Part shown: in pieces, positions 1-11,679 of the stretch | Layout of the letters: every line of letters begins with the position of its first letter | Position numbering within the stretch: position 1 is the first letter of the stretch | Source: Ophiobolus disseminans | Taxonomy: Eukaryota; Ascomycota; Dothideomycetes; Pleosporales; Phaeosphaeriaceae | NCBI GenBank assembly: GCA_010093685.1 | Contig: MU006218.1 | Span: forward strand, 1,151,766-1,215,765 | Length of the DNA: 64,000 nt | Direction of reading: 5' to 3' | Notes under the pieces: model-generated | Told to the model about the DNA's origin: nothing | The model's input: the letters and a program-made list of their open reading frames with translations, nothing else | Database searches by the model: none | Position numbers and translations under genes: made by a program

Positions 1-257
1 ATGAGTTCATCAGCTACCTCAAGAGGTTCCACGACACCTTCCAGAAGCCCGTCTGGGTCACCGAATTCGGTGTCAACCCTGGTCAAGGTGATGCCAACGC
101 TTTCCTCAAGGCTGTTCTGCCCTTCCTTGACTCCACCGAGTGGATTCACAGATACGCATACCACATGGCTGCCCCCGATACTGATGGCAAGAGCTACCTG
201 GTGAACTCGGCTGGCAATGGATTGTCCGCAACTGGCGTGACATACGCTGGGTTTTAG
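1..257 (+). CDS. GH128-like (Asl1-type) glycosyl hydrolase, C-terminal end
   Basis: Only the last 84 codons are in the window, read in frame 3 and ending at TAG 255-257. The visible part contains WVTEFGVN, the strand of a TIM-barrel glycosidase that carries a catalytic Glu, followed by a conserved hydrophobic C-terminal region (EWIHRYAYHMAAP) and an end in TYAGF. This pattern is known from the fungal glycosyl hydrolase catalytic core / Asl1 family (GH128, beta-1,3-glucanases acting on the cell wall). Secretion cannot be judged because the N-terminus is outside. The next gene (480-2241) is convergent, with only about 220 bp between the two stops. Confidence 0.8.
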   Translation, partial: EFISYLKRFHDTFQKPVWVTEFGVNPGQGDANAFLKAVLPFLDSTEWIHRYAYHMAAPDTDGKSYLVNSAGNGLSATGVTYAGF

Positions 258-479
258 GAAGGACTCTAGACTTCCCTTCTTGCTTATACTTCATGATCAT
301 TATACCCTTATAGAAGGCTACCAAAAAGTCATTTTTTCCGTCTTGATCTTCTTCTATACTCTCTTTAATCAGTGTCCACACCAGGTTTCGTTTCATTGCC
401 ACTCAAGCATTGAATTTGCATGTTGTCATGCTATATCTTATTCATGAAAAATTAACATTACAAACATACATAAAATCGA

Positions 480-2241
480 TCAAATCACTCCTACATTCCC
501 CCTGTGCGTATGATGCTTCGACGTCGGTAACTCATGAGTCGGCGAAGCCAGCTCGTATATTGGTGTCGTCGAATCCGCTTCTACGATTTGCGTCGCATGG
601 TCTGGTGGCTTATTTCCGCCATACATCTCATGATCTCCATGTGGTGCATACATCTCCACCATCATCAGACCTTCGAGTTCGAGATCCGTTCTCGACTCCA
701 CTGGTGGTTTTGTCACAGGGTTCACGCCTAGTTCTGCGTCTTGTTTCTCGTCGATGGGGAGGGTTTGTGATGTCTGTTCCTCCTTCTTTGCGTTCTGTTT
801 GCGGCGGTACAACCACCACACAAGGCCGACGACGAGCAGGATGATAGCAATGACGCCGATCGCGATACCCGCAATTGCGCCGGTGGAGAGTTTCTTCGAA
901 ATGCTAGCTGGCTGGCCTGGTCGTGGAACGAGGGGTTTGGTCTTGTTTACCGGCTCGATGGTGACGAGTTCTTGGGCAAGCGGTGGACTGTTGAATGTTG
1001 CCTGACTGATGTTGAAAATATCGCGTTCCCAATCTACGCTGAGGTACACCTCTTGCAGGAATGCTCTTCCAAGCGTGAATTGAGTCTCGTTCGCAGCGCG
1101 TTTGAGTGGAAAGTAGTATGTTGGAGTGCCAAATATGGGATACTTGGCTTGTAGGTCAAATGCTGCATACGGTATGTCAATGGTAATGGTGTTTCCACCC
1201 GATGCAGATGTGCCAATGGTGAAGGTCAAAGTAGGAGAAGAGGCTTGAAGAGCAGCGCGTGTGGTGTCAGAAACGATATAGCGATCTGCGTCTGGGAAGT
1301 ATCTGAGCCCGAATGCTGATGCAAATCTATCGCATACCGAGGCTGGTAACCATACGTCTTGTGTGTTTGTGTCGATAGTGGCTATGATGCCACTATCTAG
1401 TAGGTTCGTGGTTGTGCCGTTGGTGAACTTGGACGTAATGCCCTGCACGCCAACGATAGTATCCAATGTCGATGGGATAGTGAGAGTCTTTGATTGTCGT
1501 GAGCGATCATAGCCACCAAAGACCAGACTGCCAATCACTTTAGTGAAGCCTGCAACGATCAGCGGCCAGAGTCATTGACTTTGTAATCGTCCGAATTAGA
1601 ACTTACGATACGGAGAACCAGCTTGGTACCCAAAGCTCAGGCTTGGTATCCTTCCCTCTTGTTTCAGTCTCGCTAACAGCGATTCAGGTTTGTCTTTTTC
1701 ACCCATGATGATCGGAGATGAACTCAACCCTAACTGACCAATCCACAAATCAGGCGTCACATATGCGGCGACAGGCAGCTTTTCCAACTCGATATTCTCT
1801 GACGATGGCATTGGCCCGAACCCGAAGCTGTCGTACCCATAATATGCATTGCCAGTCAAACCAAGATTAGCTCCAAGGCCCATTCGATACGTACCAACCT
1901 CATTCCACGTCGTCGATGCATTCTTTTGGTACCCGAGGCTTTTCCTCGCCTGAAAGATCTCGACACCGCGCTGCCCACCGCAGTCACTAAGGTTCATGCG
2001 CTCGCAGTCCCTGTCGAGGGGGACGTAGAGTGTTTGCCCGACAATGTTTGGCAGAACGTGAAAAGTCTGCGGGGGTGTACCAACATGCACGTAAAATCTG
2101 GGGATGTTAAGCGCAAAGCTGGGGCGGTGATTCAGTCACGAGGCTGAAGTCAACTTACGTGGACCATGTTCCGTCGTTACCTATCCACCGTCCCGAATTC
2201 GGTATCACCAAGGGTTCAGGCAAACCTGCGCCTTGACTCAT
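480..2241 (-). CDS. Membrane-anchored pepsin-like (A1) aspartic protease fold protein, probably inactive
   Basis: Three exons: 2241-2159, 2097-1607 and 1549-480, with GTAAGT donors and in-phase joins. The spliced protein begins EPLVIPNSGRWIGNDGTWST and continues FYVHVGTPPQTF, a hallmark N-terminus of fungal A1 proteases; SPYRFTKVIGSLVFGGYD joins exons 2 and 3. A single membrane span (AIAGIAIGVIAIILLVVGLV) lies about 100 residues from the end and is followed by a basic, acidic-rich tail. The first catalytic D-T/S-G motif, expected after GTPPQ, reads PNIVGQT instead, and the second lobe shows IDTNTQ rather than a clean DTG/DSG, so catalysis is doubtful. The chosen ATG gives no signal peptide; a further 5' exon (for example near 2430) may carry it. 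Confidence 0.8.
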
Positions 2242-2765
2242 TTCGTCGGCTGCATAAGAACGTTGTAGAAACGATCGAAGCTATGCGTCAACTGCAATCC
2301 TTATCGGCATGCCTGCCAAGTCGCGTTGGGATAGACGATTCGTTCACAGATGCGCGATACATCTGGACAGAATTCTGATCTTACGGGGCTGAACGCCTTA
2401 CTAAGTCCGGCGATTTTGTCAACCCCAACAGCAAGTAACTGCATTTGATCCTGAGTTCCTGCAGCCATTTATCGTTTTGCGTCACGCTTCTGGAAAACGG
2501 TACCGATATTGCATGGGTAACACCAATGATTTCGAAGTACCGTCGTGAAGGATTCCAAAGTCGGCATGCTTGTAAGCACGCTTTCATCGCGTGTTCAGCA
2601 GTAAACTTTGGCTGAAGAGGTGGGGTACCATGAAGCTGAGTATTGAGTTAAGAAAGGAGAAGTCTTCGCTGTTGTTGTTCTGAAGACTCGCTGGAAGTAA
2701 GCAACACTCACTCGTGTCCAGTATTTGCTGCTGTTGTCAATCGCCGAAAGCAATCATCAGCCACG
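2242..2765. other. Intergenic region, divergent promoters
   Basis: This separates the aspartic protease gene (minus) from the Pro/Thr-rich gene (plus). On the minus strand a short ATG reading frame near 2440-2381, followed by GTAAGA, could be an upstream exon encoding the missing N-terminus of the protease, but no convincing signal peptide is visible. Nothing else is recognised. Confidence 0.3.
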
Positions 2766-4164
2766 ATGGCACCATCGTCTTCCCTTCGCGGGGTAACATC
2801 CCTCATCTTCTTCTCGCTTCTTAGTAGAGCTTTTGCTGGGGGATACCCTGCTCAGTCATCCAAAACTTCTTTGGTTGCACCGTCCAAGGCATCATCTTCG
2901 GCCTTCTCGTGCGTCAACAACACCCTAACGACCACCAAGACCACGACTGTAGTCTCAACGTCAACTGTGAGCACAAAGCGTATCACCATCACCATCGCTG
3001 CCAGTGGTAGGACAGTCCTACGCCGAAACTACCCATACACTCAACCTCCGTACAATTCGACCACGTCGAATCTACCGTCCCAAAAAACGCCTACGTCTAC
3101 CCAAACACTCAAAACACCGAATCCTACCCCAACCCCAGAGTTTCCAGAGCTCAACGTATGCCCAACGTTGGTGGAGACCGCGACTGTTTCTGTAACCTCA
3201 GTCGTGCCCTTTACAGCCTTGGAAAGAGTAACGGAAATCGGCGGCAATACTCCAATTAGACAGCCTCCTACGGTTCCCCAAACCCCGTTGTCTCCTTCTC
3301 CTGTACCCGTGACCACAATTGCTGCGTCGACAGCAGCTCCCCTTGAGACAGCAACACTCAGCGCACCACCTCTTGGCCCTGCTCCCATCCCGTCCCCAAA
3401 TGCATCTCCCACTCCAAACCTTCCAGGCGGAACCCCACCGCAAGTTCCACAACAGAGCACAATAGTAGTTCAACCTGGGCCTCTTGCATCGCCATCACCT
3501 GGCACTCCTGATCTGCCGCCGCTATCGACTCCACCGGTGGTGGCTCCGCCTGTTGTATCGTCACCAGGTGTACCCCAGGTTCCGCAATCTGCCGCTGCGC
3601 CGTGAGTTCCCTCCATATATGTTGACGCGCATCAAGAATCGAGATACTAACCAATGCGCATACAGAACACCAACACCTGACGTGCCAGCTCCATCGCCTT
3701 CTCCCGGTGCTCCATCTCCTGGACCTGGCGTCTCTTCGCCCGCGGTTGCACCTCCAGTGGTCATAACAAGCATCATGGGCGGAACAACTCTCGTCATCAC
3801 CCCCTCGCCAGCAGCTCCTCCAGCACCAATAACTACCATTGTTGGCGGAACAACTCTTCTCGTGACGCCTTCAGTGGCTCCGCCCGTAGGCATCACAACC
3901 GTTGTGGGTGGTACGACGCTTCTCATCACCCCGTCAGTGGTTCCACCCGCAGTCATAACAACTGTGCGTGGAGGGGCTACAGTCGTACTGACACCCTCTG
4001 TGGCTCCTCCGGCGGTTATCACGACTGTACGAGGCGGCACAACAATCGTCATCACGCCCTCGGCGACGACAAATCGCCCGGTTCAGTTCACTGGCGCTGC
4101 GCATCGCGAGGTGGTTGGTACTGTGGTATTTGGATTAGCAGGGCTGATAATGGCTTGGCTGTGA
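2766..4164 (+). CDS. Secreted Pro/Thr-rich GPI-type cell-wall protein with tandem repeats
   Basis: Two exons: 2766-3601 and 3666-4164; donor GTGAGT and a TACAG acceptor preserve the frame, giving about 444 residues. The N-terminus is a signal peptide (hydrophobic LIFFSLLSRAFAGG). The middle is almost all Pro, Thr, Ser, Val and Ala. Exon 2 carries five imperfect repeats of about 21 residues with core ITTVxGGTTLxITPS. The C-terminus (HREVVGTVVFGLAGLIMAWL) is a short hydrophobic tail without charged residues after it, as in GPI-attachment signals. It is probably a heavily O-glycosylated, wall-bound protein; no catalytic domain is visible. It is not a recognised named gene. A trans-membrane rather than GPI anchor is the alternative. 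Confidence 0.8.
3746..4070 (+). repeat. Five coding tandem repeats (about 63 bp unit)
   Basis: Within exon 2 of the wall-protein gene the sequence repeats a block coding APP-x-x-ITT-x-x-GGTTLxITPS five times with substitutions but no frame changes. The unit is near 63 bp (21 codons), with some variation at the edges. The copies are divergent at synonymous sites, so this is an old array rather than a recent expansion. Confidence 0.75.
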
Positions 4165-4436
4165 TACCCTTAGCCTATTGATGGCAATTGGTGGTGGGAA
4201 TGAGCGAGATGATGGATGTAGAGATTTACGAAAGAGGGATGAATGGAAGACCGAGGTCGAAGGGTCGTAACGTAATGTTTGAATGACAGCCCCGACGGTA
4301 ACATGTGTAACTTGAGAGAGTTCCTATGAGTTCCCGCGCTTTACGCTACTTTCTGTAAGCGCACCTATACTTTTCGCAAAACCCAAATGCTCAGTCTTAT
4401 GCGCCCTACGCCAATGCTTATGTTACAAATCTCATC

Positions 4437-7400
4437 TTAACCGTCCAGTACACCACTGTCTTTCAAGCTCCTGAAGAGCTCGGGCTCCAAGAACTTGCTG
4501 ATCGTGACGTCCTCGGCCAGTCCCTTTCTCCTCCTCGTTTTGAGCACAAAGTCGCGTGCAAGTTGTTGTGCGGTCGCGGGCTCCAGTGGTCGCAGCTTGA
4601 TTTCCTTGTCGAGTGGGTCGCCAGGCACGATTGACCACCGGTCGAAGACCAGTGATAGAGACACCTGTCCCTGTGTGTGGATGCGGAGATCGGTCTCGAA
4701 ACCGAAGGAGTCGATAACTGGGATGAGGCCTCGTACGTTGTAAAGTGGGGTACCAGCAATTGGGCCGTCTTGCAAAACGTGGCCACGTCTTCGCGCAAGG
4801 ACGGTATACAGACTGCTCTTGGTATCTGCAGGTCCGACCATGCTGCATGAGTAGACTGGCTCCATCAGTCTTGGACTCGCCATTAAGAAACTGGAGTAGC
4901 AAGCTCGTCGACTGGTAGGAATGATCTGACCACCTCCTCGGAAAATGGCTTCAGGTGCGAGTTCGACGTCAGTGATGCGGAACTTCGTGTTGCGGATAGG
5001 CTCTTCACAAAGCGGTCCTTCCCGAGTGGCCCAGCTGAAACCTTGGCGAAGCGTGTCTCTCACGGTTCGGAGGGTCTTGGTGTCGACTTCCGAAGGAAGT
5101 GTGTCGTTTTGCAGAATGTTGGGACCCATATCATCTGGTCCAAAAGCCCAAATGTTTCGTGACGCAAGCAGATCGTAGCCATAGTTTTCCTCAAAGAATT
5201 TGCCCACCACACGAACGGGATCCTTAATGTTGACTTTTCCGGCCTCAATATCTTCCGCAATACCTGGATCCAGCGGTTCCGCAATCATGGTGAGTTTGTT
5301 CTTCTTGTTCGGCGTAAGGGCGTAACACTTGATCGCTGACATCTCGACAACTGTCTCTGAAAATCTGGTCACCGGATCCGAAACCTTGATCTCCATGTCG
5401 GCGTACAGTTTTCGCAAGTCGTGCAACACACAGTCCAGGTAAAGCTCACCAGTGCCAAGTACTACGTGTTCTCCCGACTCTTCTACCTTTGTCGTGATGA
5501 GCGGGTATGACTTGTTGATCTTACGAAGACCGTCAAGCATCTTTGGTAGTTCTGATGGGTTGATCGGCTCAACTGCGACTTTGAAGACGGATTCGAAGAA
5601 GTGTCGGACGGGCCGGAAGATATACGCATCCTCATCGTCAGGAAGCTTAGTATCAACGATGGTCGCTGTCTTTACTATCGAATTGTCGACACCACCAAGC
5701 AGAACCCAATTGCCTGCTGGTACACCGCTGACCGGAATGTTGTATCTTGACTCGGCAATCCACGTGTCCATCACTGTTGCAATTACCATATCTTCCTCGT
5801 CTTCGAGCGTATACCCTTCGCCAAGTACGCGTACCGATTGTGGGGACTTCGCAACACCGCTCATGACTCGGCCTAACGCAGTAAACGATTTAGCATCCGT
5901 CGCATTGAACAGTTTAGTGACATGTACGACCAAGGGTCCATTTTGATCGCACTTCTCCATGGCCTCGGCAGTTTTTGTATCGAGCGGACCTGTGTAGTGT
6001 CTTTGCAACAACCGTTTAGCTCCATCCTCAGGTGACGGAATATGCTGCGTGACCATATCGACAAAGCCCATGGATGGCCCAAAGTACTGCTGACAAACAA
6101 GTCGCATAAGCTCTTTCGCATCGGTCTTGTACTCTGAGGGCTTTAACCGTATGCCCAACACGTCCAAGGTATCTTTCAGATCGGCTGAGCTTTCACTCAA
6201 AGTATGGGAGTACAGCTTGTACACCGGCTCAAGGATCCAGTGTACAAAAGACCGCTGTGAACCCTCTTCTTGCCGCTTGCGACTAAACTTGCGACTGCCA
6301 GGGTTGTAGTAGATGTCGCCCCACAAGCGCGCCGCGAACTTCTCGATGTCCAGCCCTTTCATGGGCACACCGAACCCGGGCAGCTTAGAGGGCCCAGGGT
6401 AGAAGTCTGAGTACATCTTTGCGAACGATTGGATTGTAAATGACCATCGCATACTTGTACAGGCGAAAGCAACATTTCCCTTCTCAGGGCTGACGCGTCT
6501 GCTCTCACCTCTGCCAGGGATTGTGTCCTCGATCACGGTGTTGACCTGTTCGATGACATGCTTGATCTTGAAATATGCGTCGCTTGGTGGTAGCTTGAGC
6601 TCCAAGATCAAGCGATCCATCTTGTTTACGACCAGCGTCAGAGGCAGATCTTCCAGGACTGCATGCTTGATGATCTGCTCGGTGTTGATCTGCACACCCT
6701 CAACGACGTCGACCACGAGGACCACACCATCAACCAAACGCAATGACGCCGCGACCTCGTCTGCGAAGTTGACATGCCCAGGTGTATCCAAGATGTTGAA
6801 AAGATGCGATTTCGACTTGGTGTTTTGCAAAACCAAGCTCATTGGTGCAGCCTTGATCGACAGGCCCCGTTCGCGCTCGAGTATGTGTACGTCCGTGTAT
6901 CGCAGTTGCTCCTCGCGCTTTTTGCCCTTCTTGTAGTCCAGCCGATCTTGGATATCATGCGTCTCCATGACCAGCATATCCATGAAAGCCGTCTTTCCGT
7001 GGTGCAGATGTCCGGCGATTGCGATGTTTCGTATCTGGTTGGGGAAGTTCATTAGATCCGTCAAGAGCTCTCTCGAATGGTGAACCGGTGGCAAGTCCGT
7101 CTCTTGTATGGTGAACTTCTTTTGTACCACTGGCGCAATAATTGGTTGCGCCAGCGACTGCGTGTCTTCTTCTTGCACCAGCACTTCGACATCTGCGCCG
7201 TACACGTCCGAGGCGGAAGGGTAGTACTGCTTGTCTTCGTGCAATATGACCGCGTTGGAGGGCCCGTCGTCGACTTCCATTAGCTGCTGGTCATTCGCCT
7301 CAGCCTCCTCCGGCTCGTCATCGTCGAGGACATAGGCATCGGCTGCCTCGCCGTTCGTCTGGACTTCATCTTCGGACTCGGCTTCGCCGATGAAGTTTCC

Positions 7401-7474
7401 AAACCTGCAAACGTTAGTCGCGTGATCTTCAGCACCCGCAGAATCAAACTTACTCGTCGTAAAGGTCATCCATG
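4437..7474 (-). CDS. snu114: U5 snRNP GTPase Snu114 (EFTUD2 homologue)
   Basis: Exon 1 is only 20 nt (7474-7455) and codes MDDLYDE up to the intron; exon 2 (7404-4437) continues FGNFIGEAESEDEV. The total is 995 residues, the family's usual size. Snu114 is the EF-2-like GTPase of the U5 snRNP and tri-snRNP that controls Brr2-driven unwinding during spliceosome activation and disassembly, in the nucleus. Visible motifs: an acidic N-terminus, G1 GHLHHGKT near residue 140, G3 DTPGH, G4 NKMD, then EF-2 domains II to V with an intact C-terminus. MDDLYDEFGN is the family N-terminal signature, which fixes the start and the tiny exon. It is divergent from ERG10 with 277 bp between the two ATGs. Confidence 0.96.
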
Positions 7475-7751
7475 GTGGCGATACGCGTGATTTTCGTGGT
7501 TGGCGATGCGACCGCGAAGCTCAAGCTATGATCGCAAAATCCCAGCGGCGAAAAGTTCTGCCTAGCGTCCGCGGAGGAGGGTCCGAGCGCAGGCGGTGAA
7601 CGAGGTACCAATGACATCCTTGTCGCATGCAGGGACAGATGCGAGTACCGGCCCGCTAAGACTAACAATCAAAAAGGCCGTCTGTTGTTGAGGCGGAGAG
7701 CTTCTTTTTCTCTTTCTCCCTATTCAAGCTCTGCTAATCAAGATACCCAAC

Positions 7752-9172
7752 ATGTCGTCTCTGCCACCTGTCTACATTGTCTCGGCTGCCCGTACTCCCA
7801 CGGGCATGTTCCTTGGGTAGGTTACCTATATCAAACAACGAGGGGCAACGCGCGATGAATTAACCCCATAACAGCTCCCTCTCGAGCTTGTCTGCCGTCC
7901 AGTTGGGCTCCCATGCTATCAAGGGTATGCTGGACCCATCTCCAAGGCTTTACCCGTGAATTGAGCTAATGTTACTTTCTAGCCTCTGTTGAGCGAGCTG
8001 GTCTGAAGCCCGAGGACATCGAAGAGGTCTTCGTAGGAAACGTGCTCTCCGCAAAGTAAGAGGGCTGTGTCTGCAACTATAAGCGTCTACTGATCAGCTC
8101 AAAAGTCTCGGCCAGAACCCTGCCCGTCAGTGTGCCATTGGTGCCGGTCTGCCAGAGTCTACCGTTGCTACCACAATCAACAAGGTCTGCGCCTCTTCGA
8201 TCAAGGCATTGATTATTGGCGCACAAACTATCATCACCGGCAACGCCGACATCGTTGTCGCGGCAGGCACCGAGAGCATGTCAAACACTCCCCACTACCT
8301 TCCCACAATGAGGACTGGCGCCAAGTTCGGAGACCAGACACTCGTTGATGGTGTTCTTAAGGACGGCTTGACCGATGCATACAAGAAGGAGCACATGGGT
8401 CTGCAGGGGGAGGAGTGCGCAGACGACCATGGCTTCAACCGTTCGGACCAAGACGAATACTGCATCCGCTCGTACAAGAAGGCCATTGCTGCAACTGAAG
8501 CTGGCTGGTTTACTTCGGAAATCGCTCCCATCGAGGTGCCTCAAGGACGTGGCAAGACCGTTGTTGTCGACAAGGATGATGAGCCTAAGAACGTTAGTTT
8601 TAAGTCCTAGCTATTGTTCAGTAATCTTGCAAGCCCCATATACTAATCATCACCAGTTCAACGAGTCGAAGACACGCACCCTACGTTCCTCTTTCAAAAA
8701 GGACGGCACAGTCACTGCTGCCAACGCCTCACCGCTCTCCGATGGTGCCGCATCCCTTGTCCTCGCCTCCGAAGCCGCCGTCAAGAAACATAACCTGAAG
8801 CCTATTGGCAAAATCCTTGGCTGGGGTGATGCCGAGCAGAACCCATCCAAGTTCACCACTGCGCCGGCGCTTGCTATGCCCAAGGCTCTCAAGCACGCCA
8901 AGGTCGAGCTTTCTGCTGTTGATGCCTTTGAGATCAACGAGGCCTTCAGTGTCGTTGCGCTCGCAAACATGAAGATTCTGGGTATCACCGAAGACAAGGT
9001 CAATCTTCACGGTGGTGCTGTCGCGCTCGGACACGCTCTAGGTGCTTCTGGTGCCAGGATAACAACCACTCTTCTCGGTGTGCTCAAGGAGAACAAGGGC
9101 AAGATTGGTTGTGCCGGCATCTGTAATGGTGGTGGAGGTGCTTCTGCCATTGTCATTGAGTCGTTGCAGTAG
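7752..9172 (+). CDS. ERG10: Acetyl-CoA C-acetyltransferase (acetoacetyl-CoA thiolase), cytosolic type
   Basis: Five exons: 7752-7816, 7875-7924, 7983-8055, 8106-8592 and 8657-9172, giving 396 residues, normal for thiolase II. It condenses two acetyl-CoA into acetoacetyl-CoA, the first step of the mevalonate/ergosterol route. The acyl-accepting Cys is C91 in NKVCASS (most relatives have CASGMKA, so SSIKA is a slight variant). GHALGASGAR supplies the conserved His, and ICNGGGGASA near residue 381 supplies the second Cys. There is no N-terminal targeting peptide and no C-terminal SKL-type peroxisome signal (ends IESLQ), which suggests the cytosol. All introns are 49-64 nt. Confidence 0.95.
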
Positions 9173-9575
9173 AGAGCACCGAAGCTCCATACCAAGTGAT
9201 GCATGATGATATCTAAAAACTAAATAGTAATACTTCCACCTCTTCCAGTGTTGCAACACACGATTGATCTACGCGAAAGACCCAACTGAATGATAACAGA
9301 TGCACAGTCCGCTATCCAAGTGACGACATCGTTAGATTCGCATAGCTGAAGCGTGTTAAGTACAAGCAGATTTGAGTTGCATGCTAGACTCCGTTCGAGA
9401 AGACGGTCTGAAAGAGTTGAGATGACAGGGATGTCCCTGCACGTCGACCCCACCACGCGTCAAACTGCCCCTCCATACCTTTCGCGCGCTCTCGACATCG
9501 GCAACTCCTCAGCACTCACACCAACTACCTTCAACTCTTCTACACCACGAAATCTACTCGCTACATACGCCCACT
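9173..9575. other. Intergenic region ERG10-TMA22
   Basis: The 3' end of ERG10 and the promoter of TMA22 share about 400 bp. No repeat, RNA gene or coding signal was recognised. Confidence 0.4.
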
Positions 9576-10249
9576 ATGTCGACGGAAACCTTACCAAAGC
9601 AGGTCATATACTGCGGAGGTAAGCATCGAACAAGACTCAACGCCTGATCAACGGCTAACTTGCTGAAGTATGCAGTCTCCCGCCGGAAGTAGGTACGACA
9701 CCGCGACGCGTCGAGTCAAAGCAGAGTGCTAATATAGTTTGATAGTACTGCGAGTTTGGCGGTACAACGAAGAAGTGTGAAGAATGGCTCGAGGACAGGC
9801 ACCCAGACATGCATAGCAAGCTGTACTCGAAGGAAGCCATAGAGCAAAACATGTCCGCCCTCTCCCTCGACGCCCAAAAACGAGCCGAAAAGGATTCTCA
9901 AAAGAAAGCCGCCAAAGCAGCTACAGCCGAAGCCCGTCGCGCGGAAGAACTCGCCGCCTCAAAGATCCTCATCAAACGCATCGAGCGCAACAAGCGCAAA
10001 TATGTCACCGCTGTCCAAGGACTCGAAGCATTTGGCCTAGACATCAAGAAGGTCGCCAAGGACTTTGGCAAGAAGTTTGCGACTGGTTCGAGTGTGACGA
10101 AGATTCCAGGCGGTGGCGAGGAGATTACGGTGCAGGGCGATTTGAGCGAGGACATAATGGAGTTCTTGGTGGACAAGTACGAGGAGGTACCCGAGGACAA
10201 TATCGAGTTGATTGAGGATAAGAAAAAGAAAAAGAGTGAGGTAGCGTGA
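9576..10249 (+). CDS. TMA22: Translation machinery-associated protein 22 (DENR/density-regulated protein)
   Basis: Three exons: 9576-9618, 9669-9688 (20 nt) and 9746-10249, giving 188 residues. Known role of the family: with Tma20/MCT-1 it recycles post-termination 40S subunits by ejecting deacylated tRNA and affects reinitiation. Splicing restores the diagnostic N-terminal zinc-binding region (YCGVCSLPPEYCEFG, then KKCEEWL). After a Lys/Ala-rich linker comes a SUI1/eIF1-like domain at about residues 95-170, including TAVQGLEAFGLDIKK and the GEEITVQGD loop. The tail is a Lys/Glu cluster. The short second exon is required to recover CSLPPE, which supports it strongly. Confidence 0.93.
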
Positions 10250-11679
10250 ACAGTTCGAGTGGGTTATGTGCCGACAACACGGCCCGGATTGAAGCTTAAC
10301 GCAAATGGAAAGATGAAATGTGTGTACGTAGCGCCCGGGCATGCAAAGGAGAAGTCATGAAACGGGGTGCATATGTGCATGTATCGAAGAGCTGGAAGGA
10401 GTAGTATACCACATGATATTCACAAATGACAAGGGTGTCTTGTCATCTCTGCGCCTCCGAATTGTTCTACCTTCACCTTCGCCGTCACATCATCTCTTGC
10501 TAGAGAATTACCTTCTAATTCGACCCTTCATAAAGAAAGACGTCTCTTTACTCAAGATCATCATAGGAAATCCTCTTCTGCACATCTGATTTTGCCACAA
10601 TTTGCAAGACAGAAGGCCTTCGCGTTCAGCATCGAAAGGCACACCTCGGAAACTAGAATACTTTAATCAGCTGTACTAGATGAGAAGTCGTGTCCTTACA
10701 TTCGGGTCGTTGTTACAATGCACCAGGCTAGATATGGTGCCGGAGTTGCATAGTTTGTGACAGTCAAGAGTCGAGCAACCCTCAGAACGCTGTCGACGTT
10801 AGCTCTGGCTCTCTGTTTGTTTAAAAAGATACTGACTGGGGTGGGAGATCTTGTCACGGCAGTAGTAGTTGGCGTAGGTAGAGGGAGAGCGCAAGCGTTG
10901 AGAATGGCAACGCAGAATACCTTGGGTAACAATTTCATGGTGCGGAGTTTGCAATTTCCAAAGACGAAGTAAGAAGAGAAGTTCTATGGGTACTAATGGC
11001 TGAAAAGTGCTAGAGCTGCTAATCAAGTATCTGGAACAATGAGTTACAGGTTTGGAGTTTTGGTAGCGAGATCAGACTCATACTAAAGGTGGATGGATCA
11101 AGGTATGCTTAGGACTGAAATGAATGTCTTTAACCTGGTTCTATGTACCATGTTCCATATCCTGTGGGTTCTTTGACCCTGTACTGCATCATCACCTTCC
11201 ACAAAGATATAGCATCTCCACTGACGAAAGATATCTCTCACACCATCTCGAATTGGGATGACCTCTCACGCTTGCGCAATCCTGGGACTACAGCTAAGAC
11301 TGAAATTGCGATTGAGCCTTCAGCCGGCTCCTCATCGTGCTTGGTAACTCTGCTTGAGCCGACTTTCAACGAACGGAAAAGGTCTTCGAGATTTTGAATT
11401 CGGGTCAAGAAAAGGCTTCATCAGAGAAGAGTACGAGTTCCAAAATGGAGACAGAAGTTCCCACACAACCGATAACCCCACGAGCAATAAGGGTGCCATC
11501 ATAGTGTGGCCAAGATAGCTATGACAAGCTGAAATATGGCTGTGACTCTCAACACCAGAAGCTCGGGGTTCCGGGTGACAGCGACAATGAAGGTCTAGTC
11601 TGACCTCTTATAGAGGGCCAAAAGCTCAGGTGACAGAGCTGCGACGAGGTCACAGATTGCGGATGTGACAGCAAACCCA
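10250..11679. other. Long mostly non-coding region
   Basis: It contains the 3' flank of TMA22, one weak small secreted-protein candidate on the minus strand (10696-10938, listed separately) and sequence of mixed composition up to a STAND-type relic. On the minus strand around 11300-11400 a short Glu/Arg/Lys-rich frame could be further debris of that relic, but it is interrupted. No RNA gene was recognised. Confidence 0.35.
10696..10938 (-). CDS. Possible small secreted protein, 80 residues
   Basis: An ATG-initiated frame starts MKLLPKVFCVAILNACALPL, a convincing signal-peptide shape, then a short Thr/Pro stretch. The remainder (to WCIVTTTRM) has no known domain and few cysteines. It stands alone in a 1.4-kb gene-poor stretch. 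A GTCAGT about 100 nt after the ATG hints at splicing, but no sensible acceptor was settled. It may be a spurious frame; only expression data would decide. Confidence 0.3.
   Translation of the reverse strand: MKLLPKVFCVAILNACALPLPTPTTTAVTRSPTPVSIFLNKQRARANVDSVLRVARLLTVTNYATPAPYLAWCIVTTTRM

Noticed and set aside
3041..3460. Long antisense frame rich in Gly/Val opposite the Pro/Thr-rich gene
   Set aside because: It is the mirror of a low-complexity coding strand; the plus strand has the signal peptide, intron and repeats.
3561..4055. Antisense frame with repeats VVPPTTVVM-TGGATEGV
   Set aside because: The repeats are the complement of the real coding repeats and it lacks its own start context or signal.
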